From JADJYF01 sp965278995 (lineage in GTDB: Bacteria; Pseudomonadota; Gammaproteobacteria; Ga0077536): a DNA stretch of 64,000 bases. Location of the stretch: NCBI GenBank assembly GCA_965278995.1, contig OZ257136.1:5642001-5706000 (forward strand). Reading direction: 5' to 3'. Made by a program: the position numbers and the translations under genes. Of this stretch, positions 40,059 through 50,027 are shown piece after piece (position 1 is the first letter of the stretch; every line of letters begins with the position of its first letter). The notes beneath the pieces were generated by a model. It saw nothing but the letters and a program-made list of their open reading frames with translations, searched no databases and had not been told where the DNA came from.

Positions 40059-43000
40059 GTAACTCTCCAGCCGCAATAAAAGCGAGCATTTCTGTGAATT
40101 GGAATTCGCGCGCCAGGCGCCGCAGCTCCTCCACCATCGGCCCATGCAAAACGCCGAGAATTTCTATCTCGTCGATCGCGGTGAGAACACCGCGGATGTG
40201 ACCGATGCGCGCAGCCTGCGCCAGCCGCTCGTGCAGAGTTTGCGGCAGCAACGGCATGCGCAGGCTGCCTTCGGCCCAGTCGCCATCGGGCGAACGACCG
40301 AGCAGCCAATGCAGCGCAAGATGATGTTCGAGTTGAGTGACGAGCGTATCGAAGTGCACGGGTTTCAGCAGGAACGCGCTGGCCCCGGCTGCATAGCAGG
40401 TCTCACGGGTATCCTCGAAGCCGTCGGCGGAGACGATGATGATCGGGCGGCGAAAACCATCGGCGCGCAGTTGTCGTGTGAGAGCAAGGCCGCCGGGTTC
40501 ACCCATAGCCAGATCGAGCAGCAGTGCGTCGAAGCGCTGGCCAGTGGTTCTGGCGAGGGCATCGGCACCGTCGACAGCCTGCACGATCGAAAACCCGAGC
40601 GGCTCCAGCATGCCGCACAGAACGAGGCGATGTGCCGGTTCGTCGTCAGCAACGAGCAAACGGCGCCGCGCACCACGGTAACCGATGATCGGTGCCCGCG
40701 TCGCATCGGTGCTGACGGCCACTCGGAGTTTGGGCAGTAACAGCCGGACCATGAACGTACTGCCAGTGCCAGGCACGCTGCTGACGCTCAGTTCGCCACC
40801 CATCAACTCGGTCAGAAGGCGAGCGATGGTCAAGCCGAGTCCGACGCCCGGCGTCGCGCCGGCAGCGCGTTCGAACGGCTGAAAGACCCGCTCCAGATCG
40901 GCGCTCGCAATGCCGGGCCCGGTATCCTCGATTAGAAAGCGCGTCGTTTCGCGGCGGCAATCAACACACATCGTCACGCCGCCCGTGCGGGTGAATTTAA
41001 GCGCGTTGCCGAGCAGGTTGATGAGGATCTGTGACAGGCGTTTGCCGTCGCAGCGTACGCCGACCGGCAGTTCGCCTTCGATGACGTATTCGAAAGCGAG
41101 CCCTTTCTCGGCGGCCTGCGGTCGGAACATGTCGACGAGTTGATTCAACAGCGCCGGGAAATCCGTCTCGCGGGCCTGCAGTCTGAGCTTGCCGGCTTCA
41201 ATGCGCGCGATATCGAGGATATCGTCAGCCAGCGTCAGCAGATGTTCGCTGCTTTTGCGGATGACATCGAGCTGGCCGCGGTAGCGCGTCGGCAGCGCGG
41301 CATCGCGATCGGCGATTTGCGCGTAACCGATGATGCTGTTCAGCGGCGTGCGCAGTTCGTGACTCATACCGGTCAGGAAGCGGCTTTTTGCCAGACTCGC
41401 CGCTTCGGCCACCTCCTTGGCCTGCTGCAGGGCCCGGTCAGTAGCACGATGATCGTCTATTTCCTGCAACAGGAGCGTGGTCTGGCGCGCGGATTCCTCC
41501 TGCGCAACACGGCGGCTTTCGCGCGTCAGCACCAGCAGCCACGCCACTACGCCGACTGCGACAAGCAGCCCGGCCCACACCTTCATCAGCGACGTTTCCA
41601 TCAGCTGCAGTCGGGCGGGGCCAGCGGTCGGCATACCCTGCATGTAGAGATGAAAGTAAACCGCTGCGAGCAGCGCAGAGACGATTGCGCCGAGCAGACC
41701 GAAAGTCAGCGCGAAATCGCGCAGACGCGGGTCGAGTCGAAACAGGAATGCAAGCGCATGTGTTTGTTGGCCGCCCGCCGCTGTGCTCGGTTTCTTGCAG
41801 GCATCTGTACAACGCGCATCGATCGAGCAGCATAATGAACAGATCGGCCCGGCGTAGACCGGGCAATGCGCCATGTCTTCGCCTTCGAACGCGTTTTCGC
41901 AGATGCAGCAGATGTGCATCGGCTGATCGAGCATGCGCGGATCCGCAGGTCGCGCGATGTAGTAACGACCGCCAGTTGCCCAGGCGATGCACGGTGCGAG
42001 TAGAAAAGCGGTGAATAGCGCGATGAATGACGCGAACGCGCCCGCCCACGGCCCGAGTGCGCCGCTGAATGCAATAATCGAGATCAGGGAACCGGCCAGT
42101 GTCGCGCCGACTCCGACCGGGTTGATGTTATGCAGATGCGCGCGTTTGAATTCGATGTAAGGCGGGCTTAAGCCGAGCGGCTTGTTGATGACGAGATCGG
42201 CGACCAGGGCGCCGATCCATGCAATCGCGACACACGAGTAAAGGCTCAGTACCTGCTCCAGCGCCTGATACAGCCCTACTTCCATCAACAGCAGCGCAAT
42301 CGTGACATTGAAGACCAGCCACACCACGCGCCCGGGATGGCTGTGGGTCAGACGCGAGAAAAAGTTGCTCCAGGCCAGCGACCCTGCATAGGCATTCGTC
42401 ACGTTGATTTTAATCTGCGAGAGCAATACGAACACGGTCGCCGCGGCGAGCGCCAGTTGCGGATTATCGAAGACATAGGAAAATCCGACGACATACATCA
42501 GCGTTGGATCTTCGGCGCGATGCGGCGCGAATTGATGCTGGATGACGAGAAACGCGAGAAAGGTGCCAGCCAGTTGTTTCAACAGACCGGGGAGGATCCA
42601 GCCTGGCCCCGCGCTCAATACGGCAGCCCACCATCGGCGTCGATTGCCTGGCACGGGATTCGGCAGAAAGCGCAGGAAGTCGACCTGTTCACCAATCTGT
42701 GCAATGAGCGAAAAACACACGGTCGTCGCGGCGCCGAACAACAACGGGTCGAACGTCGTACCGCCGGGAGAGTAACCACCGAAAGTCGTCCACGATGTAA
42801 ACAGCCCCGGATCCTTGAGCGCAACGAATACGAAAGGCAGGACAGCGAGTATCGACCACGGCACGAAAGTCCATAGCTGCAGCTTGCTGATGCGGGTGAT
42901 GCCGTGGAGGACGAACGGAATGATCGCAAGCGAGCTGACCAGGTAGCCGATGGCCAGCGGCAGATCGAAATAGCGTTCGAACATCAAGGCCATGATGGCG

Positions 43001-43410
43001 GCCTCGATGGCAAAGAATATAAAGGTGAACGAGGCGTAAATCAGTGAGGTGATGGTCGAGCCGAGATACCCGAAACCGGCGCCGCGCGCGAGCAGGTCGA
43101 TATCAACGTTGAACTTGGCCGCGTAGTAGCTGATTGGCAGTCCGGTCAGGAAGATGACGACGGCCACGGCGACGATCGCGCAAACCGCATTGGTGAAGCC
43201 GTAGCTGACCATCACTGCGCCGCCGATAGCTTCGAGTGCGAGAAACGAGATCGATCCGAGTGCGGTGGCAGCGACGCGTGCCTCGGACCACTTGCGAAAG
43301 CCACGCGGTGCATAGCGCAGCGCGTAGTCTTCCATGGTCTCGTTCGCCACCCAGGTGTTGTAGTCACGTCGGACACGCAGGATGCGTTGAGTCGCTGCGG
43401 CCACGGTCAT
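40042..43410 (-). CDS. Hybrid histidine kinase fused to an NCS1-type permease domain
   Basis: A 1,122-residue protein. Residues 1-480 form a multi-helix domain resembling NCS1 purine-cytosine permeases (for example GFTNAVCAIVAVAVVIFLTG and QIGEQVDFLRFLPN). A cysteine-rich stretch (about 495-540, HICCICENAF, then ICSLCCSI and CTDACKK) could bind zinc. Two more helices follow, then HisKA (GMSHELRTPLNSIIGY, about 683), HATPase (DTGPGIASAD, GVGLGLTIARLL) and a receiver domain (Asp about 965 in LLLDLAM) plus a C-terminal extension. It probably senses a nitrogen compound via the transporter-like domain and signals to the LuxR regulator downstream. It is divergent from urtA. Confidence 0.85.
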   Translation of the reverse strand: MTVAAATQRILRVRRDYNTWVANETMEDYALRYAPRGFRKWSEARVAATALGSISFLALEAIGGAVMVSYGFTNAVCAIVAVAVVIFLTGLPISYYAAKFNVDIDLLARGAGFGYLGSTITSLIYASFTFIFFAIEAAIMALMFERYFDLPLAIGYLVSSLAIIPFVLHGITRISKLQLWTFVPWSILAVLPFVFVALKDPGLFTSWTTFGGYSPGGTTFDPLLFGAATTVCFSLIAQIGEQVDFLRFLPNPVPGNRRRWWAAVLSAGPGWILPGLLKQLAGTFLAFLVIQHQFAPHRAEDPTLMYVVGFSYVFDNPQLALAAATVFVLLSQIKINVTNAYAGSLAWSNFFSRLTHSHPGRVVWLVFNVTIALLLMEVGLYQALEQVLSLYSCVAIAWIGALVADLVINKPLGLSPPYIEFKRAHLHNINPVGVGATLAGSLISIIAFSGALGPWAGAFASFIALFTAFLLAPCIAWATGGRYYIARPADPRMLDQPMHICCICENAFEGEDMAHCPVYAGPICSLCCSIDARCTDACKKPSTAAGGQQTHALAFLFRLDPRLRDFALTFGLLGAIVSALLAAVYFHLYMQGMPTAGPARLQLMETSLMKVWAGLLVAVGVVAWLLVLTRESRRVAQEESARQTTLLLQEIDDHRATDRALQQAKEVAEAASLAKSRFLTGMSHELRTPLNSIIGYAQIADRDAALPTRYRGQLDVIRKSSEHLLTLADDILDIARIEAGKLRLQARETDFPALLNQLVDMFRPQAAEKGLAFEYVIEGELPVGVRCDGKRLSQILINLLGNALKFTRTGGVTMCVDCRRETTRFLIEDTGPGIASADLERVFQPFERAAGATPGVGLGLTIARLLTELMGGELSVSSVPGTGSTFMVRLLLPKLRVAVSTDATRAPIIGYRGARRRLLVADDEPAHRLVLCGMLEPLGFSIVQAVDGADALARTTGQRFDALLLDLAMGEPGGLALTRQLRADGFRRPIIIVSADGFEDTRETCYAAGASAFLLKPVHFDTLVTQLEHHLALHWLLGRSPDGDWAEGSLRMPLLPQTLHERLAQAARIGHIRGVLTAIDEIEILGVLHGPMVEELRRLAREFQFTEMLAFIAAGELHEHAD

Positions 43411-43748
43411 TTACTCCATCGGATAGGTTCACCACGGCTTCGTCGAGCCTGTCCGGGATGAGCAACTCTCATGCCACGCGCTGACGGCGTGCGAGCGGCA
43501 CTGATTCCCGCCGGCATCCTTCCGATTGCGCAACCGTAAGCCGCCACGCGTCACCTGAAACGCACCGCATGAGTGCTGCAGGCGATGGCTACGCACTGTC
43601 TCGGACGCACGGCCATTGTGGCCATGTGCGTACGACAAACTGCGTATTGTGCGCTGCAGCACCGGGTCGCTTAATGACCGCCAGCGTGATCTGTCGCCCA
43701 CGCACGGCAGCAGTCACTGGCGATTCATCAATGACCAGGAGGATTCCA
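43411..43748. promoter_or_regulatory. Divergent promoter region, hybrid kinase / urtA
   Basis: A 338-bp non-coding region between divergent genes. It contains a palindrome GGCCA-TTG-TGGCC at 43611-43623, flanked by GCAC and GTGC half-sites, which could be an operator. A strong AGGAGG ribosome site precedes urtA at 43736-43742. I saw no convincing sigma-54 promoter (GG and GC at the right spacing). Otherwise nothing recognisable. Confidence 0.4.
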
Positions 43749-45005
43749 ATGCACCATTCTTATCGACATGCCGCCACTGGCGCCGCAGCGCTGGCGCGCA
43801 GCGTGCGTGCGTTGCTGTGCGGCGCGCTTGCCATGGCGCCGTTGCTGGCTGGCGCAGCGGGCCCGCCGACCGCCGAAGTCAACACGACCGGGCTTGCGGT
43901 CACCGATACAGTCGTCACCGTCGGCCAGCTGCATTCAGCGACCGGCACCATGGCGATCAGCGAAACAGGCTCGATACAGGCCGAACGACTGGCCATTGAT
44001 CAGATCAATGCCTCCGGCGGCATTCTCGGGCGTCAGATCGAAATCATCCAGGAAGACGGTGCCAGTGACTGGCCGACGTTCGCCGAGAAAGCGCGCAAGC
44101 TGCTCGTCAACGACAAGGTTGCCGCCGTCTTTGGCTGCTGGACATCCGCTTCGCGCAAAGCCGTGCTGCCGGTGTTCGAAAAAGAAAACGGCATGCTCTA
44201 TTACCCGACTTTCTACGAAGGTCTCGAGCAATCCAAGAACGTCATCTATACCGGCCAGGAAGCAACTCAGCAGATCATCGCCGGCCTCGACTGGCTGGCC
44301 AAGACCAAAGGTGCGAAGAAGTTCTATCTGATCGGGTCGGACTATATCTGGCCACGGACCTCGAACAAGATCGCGCGTAAACACATCGAGAACGTACTGA
44401 AAGGCGAAGTCGTCGGCGAAGACTATTTCCCGCTCGGGCATACCCAGTTCGGCTCGCTCATCAACAAGATCAAGCTGAAGAAACCTGACGCGGTCTACAG
44501 CATCATCGTCGGTGGAAGTAACGTCTCCTGGTGGAAGCAGCTCAAAGCAGCGGGTGTGACTTCAGACAAGCAGACCATCCTCACCATCTCGGTCACCGAG
44601 GACGAAATCCTCGGCATCGGTGGCGAGAACATGGTCGGCTTCTATGCCGCGATGAAATACTTCCAGAGTCTGGACAACGAGAACAACAAGGCGTTTGTCG
44701 CGGCATTCAAAGCCAAGTATGGGGCTAATGCGGTCATCGGCGACGTCACTCAGGCGGCTTATCTCGGACCATGGCTATGGAAAGCAGCGGTCGAGAAAGC
44801 GGGCAGCTTCGACATCGACAAGATTGCCGCGGCATCGCCGGGAATCGAGCTCACGACGGCACCGGAAGGCTACGTCAAAGTGCATGAGAACCACCACCTG
44901 TGGAGCAAGTTGCGCATCGGCGAAGCATTGGCTGACGGGCAATACAAAGTCATCTACGAGTCCGATCTGATTGAGCCGAACCCGTTCCCGAAAGGCTATC
45001 AATAA
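43749..45005 (+). CDS. urtA: Urea/short-chain amide ABC transporter, substrate-binding protein
   Basis: From the ATG at 43749 behind AGGAGG, 418 residues. A Sec signal peptide (about residues 1-36, hydrophobic ALLCGALAMAPLLAGAAG) targets it to the periplasm. The mature protein resembles UrtA/FmdD: VGQLHSATGTMAISE, VFGCWTSASRKAVLPV, YPTFYEGLEQSKNVIYTG and GHTQFGSLINKI are characteristic. It binds urea or short-chain amides for the UrtBCDE complex. Followed by formamidase and no urease, the amide substrate is favoured. It leads the operon, 74 bp before the permease gene. Confidence 0.88.
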   Translation: MHHSYRHAATGAAALARSVRALLCGALAMAPLLAGAAGPPTAEVNTTGLAVTDTVVTVGQLHSATGTMAISETGSIQAERLAIDQINASGGILGRQIEIIQEDGASDWPTFAEKARKLLVNDKVAAVFGCWTSASRKAVLPVFEKENGMLYYPTFYEGLEQSKNVIYTGQEATQQIIAGLDWLAKTKGAKKFYLIGSDYIWPRTSNKIARKHIENVLKGEVVGEDYFPLGHTQFGSLINKIKLKKPDAVYSIIVGGSNVSWWKQLKAAGVTSDKQTILTISVTEDEILGIGGENMVGFYAAMKYFQSLDNENNKAFVAAFKAKYGANAVIGDVTQAAYLGPWLWKAAVEKAGSFDIDKIAAASPGIELTTAPEGYVKVHENHHLWSKLRIGEALADGQYKVIYESDLIEPNPFPKGYQ

Positions 45006-45079
45006 CGCCACGCAGCAAGGTTGCACAACGGCGCAAATCGCAACCCGGACAATGTTCGGGTTGCGCAGGAGTAAGGGCG

Positions 45080-46003
45080 ATGGATGGTATGTCATTTTCG
45101 GAACTCGGCTCGGTGCTCGTGATGCAGGGGTTCAACGGACTGAGCGTATTCAGCGTGCTTCTGCTGATGGCCCTCGGACTTGCCATCATTTTCGGCCAGA
45201 TGGGCGTCATCAACATGGCCCACGGTGAATTTCTCACGATTGGCGCCTACACCACTTATCTGCTGTCGGTACTCGCGACCGAATATGCGCCATGGTTCTC
45301 CAACTACTATTTCATTGCCGCCATCATCGTCGGGTTTCTGGTCGCGTTCGTGATCGGCTATCTCGTCGAATGGTTGATGATCCGCCATCTCTATCGACGC
45401 CCGCTCGACTCGCTGCTCGCAACCTGGGGTCTGAGTCTCATCATGCAGCAGGCGTTTCGCTCGACTTTCGGGCCGAAAGAGGTCAGTGCCACGCTGCCGG
45501 ACTGGCTGATGGGCTCTTACGCGCCGTCGGACACCATCGATATTCCCTTGAATGGTTTGTTCGTAATGGGGCTGACCCTCATGCTGACCTGCGTCATCGC
45601 ACTGTTCATGTTCCGTTCGCGCTGGGGCCTGCATGTGCGGGCGACGACCCAGAATCGCGCCATGGCCGGCGCTGTCGGTATCGATACCGCCAAAGTCGAT
45701 CGGCTGACCTTCGCACTCGGGTGCGGTATCGCCGGCGTCGCCGGCGCCGCTTTCACCACTATCGGTTCGACCGGGCCGACCAGCGGCTCGTTGTATATCG
45801 TCGATACTTTTCTCGTAGTCGTGTTCGGTGGCGCGCAGAGTCTGCTCGGCACGATCGCATCTGCATTCTCTATCGCACAGGCGCAATCAACGCTCGAGTT
45901 CTTCATGACCGGCTCGACGGCCAAAGTTCTCACGCTGCTGACCATCATCGGCATTCTCATGCTCAGACCGGAAGGCCTGTTCCGTCTGCGCGTGCGCAAG
46001 TAG
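45080..46003 (+). CDS. urtB: Urea/amide ABC transporter permease UrtB
   Basis: A 307-residue LIV-H-type branched-chain-family permease with about eight hydrophobic helices: MALGLAIIFGQMGVINMAHGEF, GYLVEWLMIRHLYRR and ATTQNRAMAGAVGID. It forms the channel with UrtC. It is preceded by GGAG and lies 33 bp upstream of urtC. Shorter than some UrtB proteins, which carry an extra N-terminal periplasmic part; this matches the FmdE-like form. Confidence 0.88.
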   Translation: MDGMSFSELGSVLVMQGFNGLSVFSVLLLMALGLAIIFGQMGVINMAHGEFLTIGAYTTYLLSVLATEYAPWFSNYYFIAAIIVGFLVAFVIGYLVEWLMIRHLYRRPLDSLLATWGLSLIMQQAFRSTFGPKEVSATLPDWLMGSYAPSDTIDIPLNGLFVMGLTLMLTCVIALFMFRSRWGLHVRATTQNRAMAGAVGIDTAKVDRLTFALGCGIAGVAGAAFTTIGSTGPTSGSLYIVDTFLVVVFGGAQSLLGTIASAFSIAQAQSTLEFFMTGSTAKVLTLLTIIGILMLRPEGLFRLRVRK

Positions 46004-46036
46004 ACCGTCGTCCAAGTTCGCAACGGAGCACAGTTC

Positions 46037-47254
46037 ATGACCCCATCCATCCTCACCGCGGACCGCCGGAACAACACGGCATCCTGGCGCGAGTATGTCT
46101 CCATCGCTGTGCTGGCCGTCGTGCTGCTGGCCGTGTTGCCGCTGATTTTCGACCTGTTTCGCCTGAATCTCATCGGCAAGTACCTTACCTACGCGTTCGT
46201 CGCCGTCGGTCTGGTGCTGTGTTGGGGTTACGGCGGCATTCTGAGTCTCGGCCAGGGCGTGTTTTTCGGCCTCGGCGGTTATGCCATGGCGATGTTTCTG
46301 AAAATCGAGGCGTCGGATCCGATCAGCACCAAGATACAGTCGACGCCCGGCATTCCGGATTTCATGGACTGGAATCAGATCACGGCGCTGCCAGCATTCT
46401 GGGAGCCGTTCCACAGCCTGGGATTTACGCTGTTCGCCATCGTTGCCGTGCCGGGCCTGCTCGCTTTCGTACTCGGCGTAGCGATGTTCAAGCGGCGCGT
46501 AGGCGGCGTCTATTTCGCGATCATGACGCAGGCATTCGCAGCGATGCTGAGTATTTTGATCATCGGGCAGCAGGGCTATACCGGAGGAGTCAACGGCATC
46601 ACCGATCTGCGTACGCTGCTCGGCTGGGATATCCGCACAGACGAAGCGAAATACCTGTTGTACTACGTCAATGCAGTGCTGCTGCTTGGCGCTGTGCTCC
46701 TCGGGCGTTTTGTCCTCGGGTCCAAGTTCGGCAAGCTCCTGCTCGCGCTGCGAGACAAGGAGGAGCGCGTACGGTTCTCCGGCTACGACGTTGCCAACTT
46801 CAAGGTGTTCATTTTCTGCCTCGCGGCGATGATGTCGGGTGTGGGCGGCGCAATGTTTACGCTGCAGGTCGGTTTCATGTCGCCCTCTTTCGTCGGCATA
46901 GTGCCGTCGATCGAGATGGTCATCTTCACAGCGGTGGGCGGGCGTTTGTCGCTGGTCGGCGCCGTCTACGGCAGCCTGCTGGTCAATTTCGGCAAGTCTT
47001 ATTTTTCGGAATCCTTCCCGCAGCTGTGGCTTTTTCTGATGGGCGGTCTGTTCATCGCGGTGGTCATGCTGTTTCCGAATGGCCTGGCCGGGCTGGCCGG
47101 AACCATCAATGGCTGGTGGACCAACTGGCGCGCGCGCGCAACGGCGGCCCCGCGACTGCCGGTAGCGCCGCCGCCTATGCGTGCAGCCGCTGACGAGGCT
47201 GTCATCGAGGATACGCCGACTACGGCAGCACGTGTCGTCGGAGGTGCGCCGTGA
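46037..47254 (+). CDS. urtC: Urea/amide ABC transporter permease UrtC
   Basis: A 405-residue LIV-M-type permease. Helices are clear, with LSLGQGVFFGLGGYAMAMFLKI, FAIMTQAFAAMLSI, GVNGITDL and RFSGYDVANFKVFIFCLAAM. The last 45 residues are a Pro/Ala-rich cytoplasmic tail. It pairs with UrtB. Its stop overlaps the GTG start of urtD (GTGA at 47251). Confidence 0.88.
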   Translation: MTPSILTADRRNNTASWREYVSIAVLAVVLLAVLPLIFDLFRLNLIGKYLTYAFVAVGLVLCWGYGGILSLGQGVFFGLGGYAMAMFLKIEASDPISTKIQSTPGIPDFMDWNQITALPAFWEPFHSLGFTLFAIVAVPGLLAFVLGVAMFKRRVGGVYFAIMTQAFAAMLSILIIGQQGYTGGVNGITDLRTLLGWDIRTDEAKYLLYYVNAVLLLGAVLLGRFVLGSKFGKLLLALRDKEERVRFSGYDVANFKVFIFCLAAMMSGVGGAMFTLQVGFMSPSFVGIVPSIEMVIFTAVGGRLSLVGAVYGSLLVNFGKSYFSESFPQLWLFLMGGLFIAVVMLFPNGLAGLAGTINGWWTNWRARATAAPRLPVAPPPMRAAADEAVIEDTPTTAARVVGGAP

Positions 47255-47994
47255 GCGGTGGCAAGATTGTGCTCGCGGTCGAGAATCTGAGCGTCTCGTT
47301 CGACGGCTTCAAGGCTGTCAACGATCTCAATCTCTATGTCGAGCAGAACGAACTGCGTGTCGTCATCGGCCCTAACGGTGCCGGTAAGACCACCCTGCTC
47401 GATTTGATTTGCGGGCGCACGCGGGCAAGCAGCGGGAGCATTCGCTTCAAGGATCTCGAATTGACCCGCATGCCCGAGCACGAGCGCGTTCGTCGCGGGA
47501 TCGGGCGCAAGTTCCAGAATCCCTCGATCTACGAAAGCCTGACCGTTTTCGAGAACCTCGAAGTCTCTTATCCGCGTGGGCGCAGCGTATTCGGCAGTCT
47601 GTTCTTTCGCCGCGATGATGCGCTGTTGACGCGCATCGAAGAGGTTGCCGCGCTGACTTATCTGAGCGAACGACTCGATGATCCGGCCGAGTTGTTGAGT
47701 CACGGCCAGAAGCAGTGGCTGGAGATCGGCATGCTGCTGATGCAGGACCCGGAGCTGTTGATGCTGGATGAGCCGGTCGCAGGGATGAGCGTCAGCGAAC
47801 GCGAGAAGACTGCGGATCTGCTCACGCGCATTTCCGGCAATCGTTCCGTGATTGTCATCGAGCACGACATGGAGTTCGTCAAACGCATCGCGCATCGCGT
47901 GACGGTGTTACACCAGGGCCAGATGCTTGCGGAAGGCACGATGGAACACGTGCAGGCCGACCCCAAAGTGATCGAAGTTTATCTTGGCCATTAA
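47251..47994 (+). CDS. urtD: Urea/amide ABC transporter ATPase UrtD
   Basis: A 247-residue ABC ATPase starting with GTG. Walker A GPNGAGKTT, the LivG-like insert VRRGIGRKFQNPSIYE, signature LLSHGQKQWLEIG (in place of LSGGQ), Walker B LLMLDEPVAG and the switch His in VIEHDMEFV are all present. It energises import with UrtE. The LSHGQ-type signature is usual for UrtD. 47 bp separate it from urtE. Confidence 0.88.
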   Translation: MSGGKIVLAVENLSVSFDGFKAVNDLNLYVEQNELRVVIGPNGAGKTTLLDLICGRTRASSGSIRFKDLELTRMPEHERVRRGIGRKFQNPSIYESLTVFENLEVSYPRGRSVFGSLFFRRDDALLTRIEEVAALTYLSERLDDPAELLSHGQKQWLEIGMLLMQDPELLMLDEPVAGMSVSEREKTADLLTRISGNRSVIVIEHDMEFVKRIAHRVTVLHQGQMLAEGTMEHVQADPKVIEVYLGH

Positions 47995-48041
47995 GGGCCC
48001 GTTGACGCGCCATTGAACGCTGAACGACTGAGGGAGTAACG

Positions 48042-48728
48042 ATGCTGGAAGTACGTGATTTCACGGTGAGCTACGGCGAGAGCGAAGTCGTTCACCAGGT
48101 CGCATTTGAAGCCGGAGAGGGCGAAATCGTCGCCGTCATGGGTCGTAACGGCATGGGCAAGAGCACGCTGTTCAAATCGCTCATCGGCATTCTGCCGAGT
48201 CGCGCCGGCACCGTGAAGCTCGCCGGCGTCGAGCTGGCCGGCATGGCCAGCCATCAGCGGGTCCGTCATGGACTCGCCTATGTGCCGCAAGGCCGTATGG
48301 TGTTTCCGGCCCTGACGGTGCAGGAGAACGTCATGACCGGATTGCGCAGTCGCAAGGACTCGGTGCCGGAGGAAATCTACAGTCTGTTTCCGATCCTGCA
48401 TGAAATGCGTGCGCGTAAGGCCGGCAATCTCTCGGGTGGCCAGCAGCAGCAACTCGTCATCGCTCGTGCGCTGGTGACCAATCCGAAAGTGCTGCTGCTC
48501 GACGAACCAACCGAAGGTATACAACCGTCGATCATCAAGGATCTCGCCCGGCTGCTGGTTGAGATCAAGCGTCTGCGCGGCTTGACCATCGTCGTTTCGG
48601 AACAAGTCTTGAGTTTCGCTTTGGAAGTCGCTGATCGCCTGCTCGTCATCGAGCGCGGTCGCATAGTCGATCAGATGTCCCGTGCAGCGGCCGACGCCGC
48701 CACCCTGGGTCGCTATCTTTCGGTGTAG
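48042..48728 (+). CDS. urtE: Urea/amide ABC transporter ATPase UrtE
   Basis: A 228-residue LivF-type ABC ATPase preceded by GGGAG. It has Walker A GRNGMGKST, the Q-loop region YVPQGRMVF, signature NLSGGQQQQL, and Walker B VLLLDEPTEGIQP. It partners UrtD. The formamidase gene follows 41 bp later, so they share a transcript. Confidence 0.88.
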   Translation: MLEVRDFTVSYGESEVVHQVAFEAGEGEIVAVMGRNGMGKSTLFKSLIGILPSRAGTVKLAGVELAGMASHQRVRHGLAYVPQGRMVFPALTVQENVMTGLRSRKDSVPEEIYSLFPILHEMRARKAGNLSGGQQQQLVIARALVTNPKVLLLDEPTEGIQPSIIKDLARLLVEIKRLRGLTIVVSEQVLSFALEVADRLLVIERGRIVDQMSRAAADAATLGRYLSV

Positions 48729-48769
48729 GCCGCCGGTCCGCACCTTCAACCGCCAACTGGAGAACACCC

Positions 48770-49996
48770 ATGCTCGAAGTATTGATCCCCGCCGATCCGT
48801 TGAAAGCGCCTGCCGAGCAGAACGGCACGTTGCACAACCGCTGGCACCCCGATATTCCGATGGTCGCCACGGTCAAACCCGGCGCGTCGTTTCGTGTCGA
48901 GTGCGTCGATTGGACCGGCGCACAGATCCTGAACGACAACTCCGCCAACGATGTACGCGATGTCGATCTGACGAAAGTGCATTACCTGAGCGGCCCGATA
49001 GCGGTCGAAGGGGCGGAGCCGGGCGATCTGCTTGTCGTCAACATTCTCGACATTGGCACATTGCCCACCTCGGACTGGGGATTTACCGGCATCTTTGCCA
49101 AGAGTAACGGCGGTGGTTTTCTGACCGAGCATTTCCCGGATGCCCGCAAAGCCTGCTGGGATTTCGAAGGAATTTTCGCCAAGTCACGGCATATTCCGGG
49201 TTGTCGATTCGCCGGCATCATGCACCCGGGTCTGATTGGCTGTCTGCCATCAGCCGAGCTGCTGAAGACCTGGAACGATCGTGAGAGCGCGCTGTTTGCC
49301 ACCGACCCGGGTCGCGTGCCGGCACTTGCCGCGCTGCCCTATGCGGATACTGCACTGATGGGCAAGATGTCGGGCTCAGCTGCTGCCGCTGCGGCACAGA
49401 CCGGCGCGCGTACGGTTCCGCCGCGCGAACATGGCGGCAACTGCGACATCAAGAATCTGTCGCGAGGTTCGACGGTCTATTTCCCGGTCTATGTCAAAGG
49501 CGGTGGCTTGTCGATGGGCGATCTGCATTTCTCGCAGGGCGACGGCGAGATCACGTTCTGTGGTGCCATCGAAATGGCCGGATGGATCGAGCTCAATGTC
49601 GACATCATCAAAGGCGGCATGCAGAAATACGGCGTCACCAATCCCATTTTCCGCCCGAGCCCGCTCGAGCCGCGGTACACGGATTATCTGATCTTCGAAG
49701 GCATTTCAGTCGATGAATCCGGCAAGCAGCATTATCTCGATGCGCATGTTGCCTATCGGCGCGCCTGCCTGAACGCCATCGAGTACCTGAAGAAATTCGG
49801 TTACACCGGCGAACAGGCTTACGCCATCCTCGGCACGGCACCAGTTGAAGGTCACATCAGCGGAATTGTCGATATCCCCAACGCTTGCGCCACCCTGTGG
49901 TTGCCGACTGGAATCTTCGATTTCGACATCCGACCCAACGCACACGGTCCGACCCCGCAGGCGTTTGCCGGTGTCGATCTGGCCGTCACCAACTGA
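48770..49996 (+). CDS. fmdA: Formamidase (FmdA/AmdA family)
   Basis: A 408-residue acetamidase/formamidase family enzyme behind GGAG. Characteristic blocks: DWTGAQILNDNSANDVRDVDL, SRHIPGCRFAGIMHPGLIGC, PREHGGNCDIKNLSRG, GGLSMGDLHFSQGDGEI and TLWLPTGIFDFDI. It hydrolyses formamide (and short amides) to formate and ammonia as a metal-dependent enzyme. The context, an amide transporter before it and FmdB after it, matches fmd operons of methylotrophs. Together with DMFase in the same window it points to formamide-type nitrogen use. Confidence 0.92.
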   Translation: MLEVLIPADPLKAPAEQNGTLHNRWHPDIPMVATVKPGASFRVECVDWTGAQILNDNSANDVRDVDLTKVHYLSGPIAVEGAEPGDLLVVNILDIGTLPTSDWGFTGIFAKSNGGGFLTEHFPDARKACWDFEGIFAKSRHIPGCRFAGIMHPGLIGCLPSAELLKTWNDRESALFATDPGRVPALAALPYADTALMGKMSGSAAAAAAQTGARTVPPREHGGNCDIKNLSRGSTVYFPVYVKGGGLSMGDLHFSQGDGEITFCGAIEMAGWIELNVDIIKGGMQKYGVTNPIFRPSPLEPRYTDYLIFEGISVDESGKQHYLDAHVAYRRACLNAIEYLKKFGYTGEQAYAILGTAPVEGHISGIVDIPNACATLWLPTGIFDFDIRPNAHGPTPQAFAGVDLAVTN

Positions 49997-50027
49997 GATC
50001 AGTCAGCCGTCACCAAGGAACAGCGCC

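Noticed and set aside
43411..43748. Sigma-54 promoter upstream of urtA
   Set aside because: No GG and GC pair with the required ten-base spacing and flanking bases was found.
43749..48728. Branched-chain amino acid (Liv) transporter
   Set aside because: The binding protein has UrtA/FmdD-type blocks and the operon continues into formamidase, which fits amide or urea transport better.
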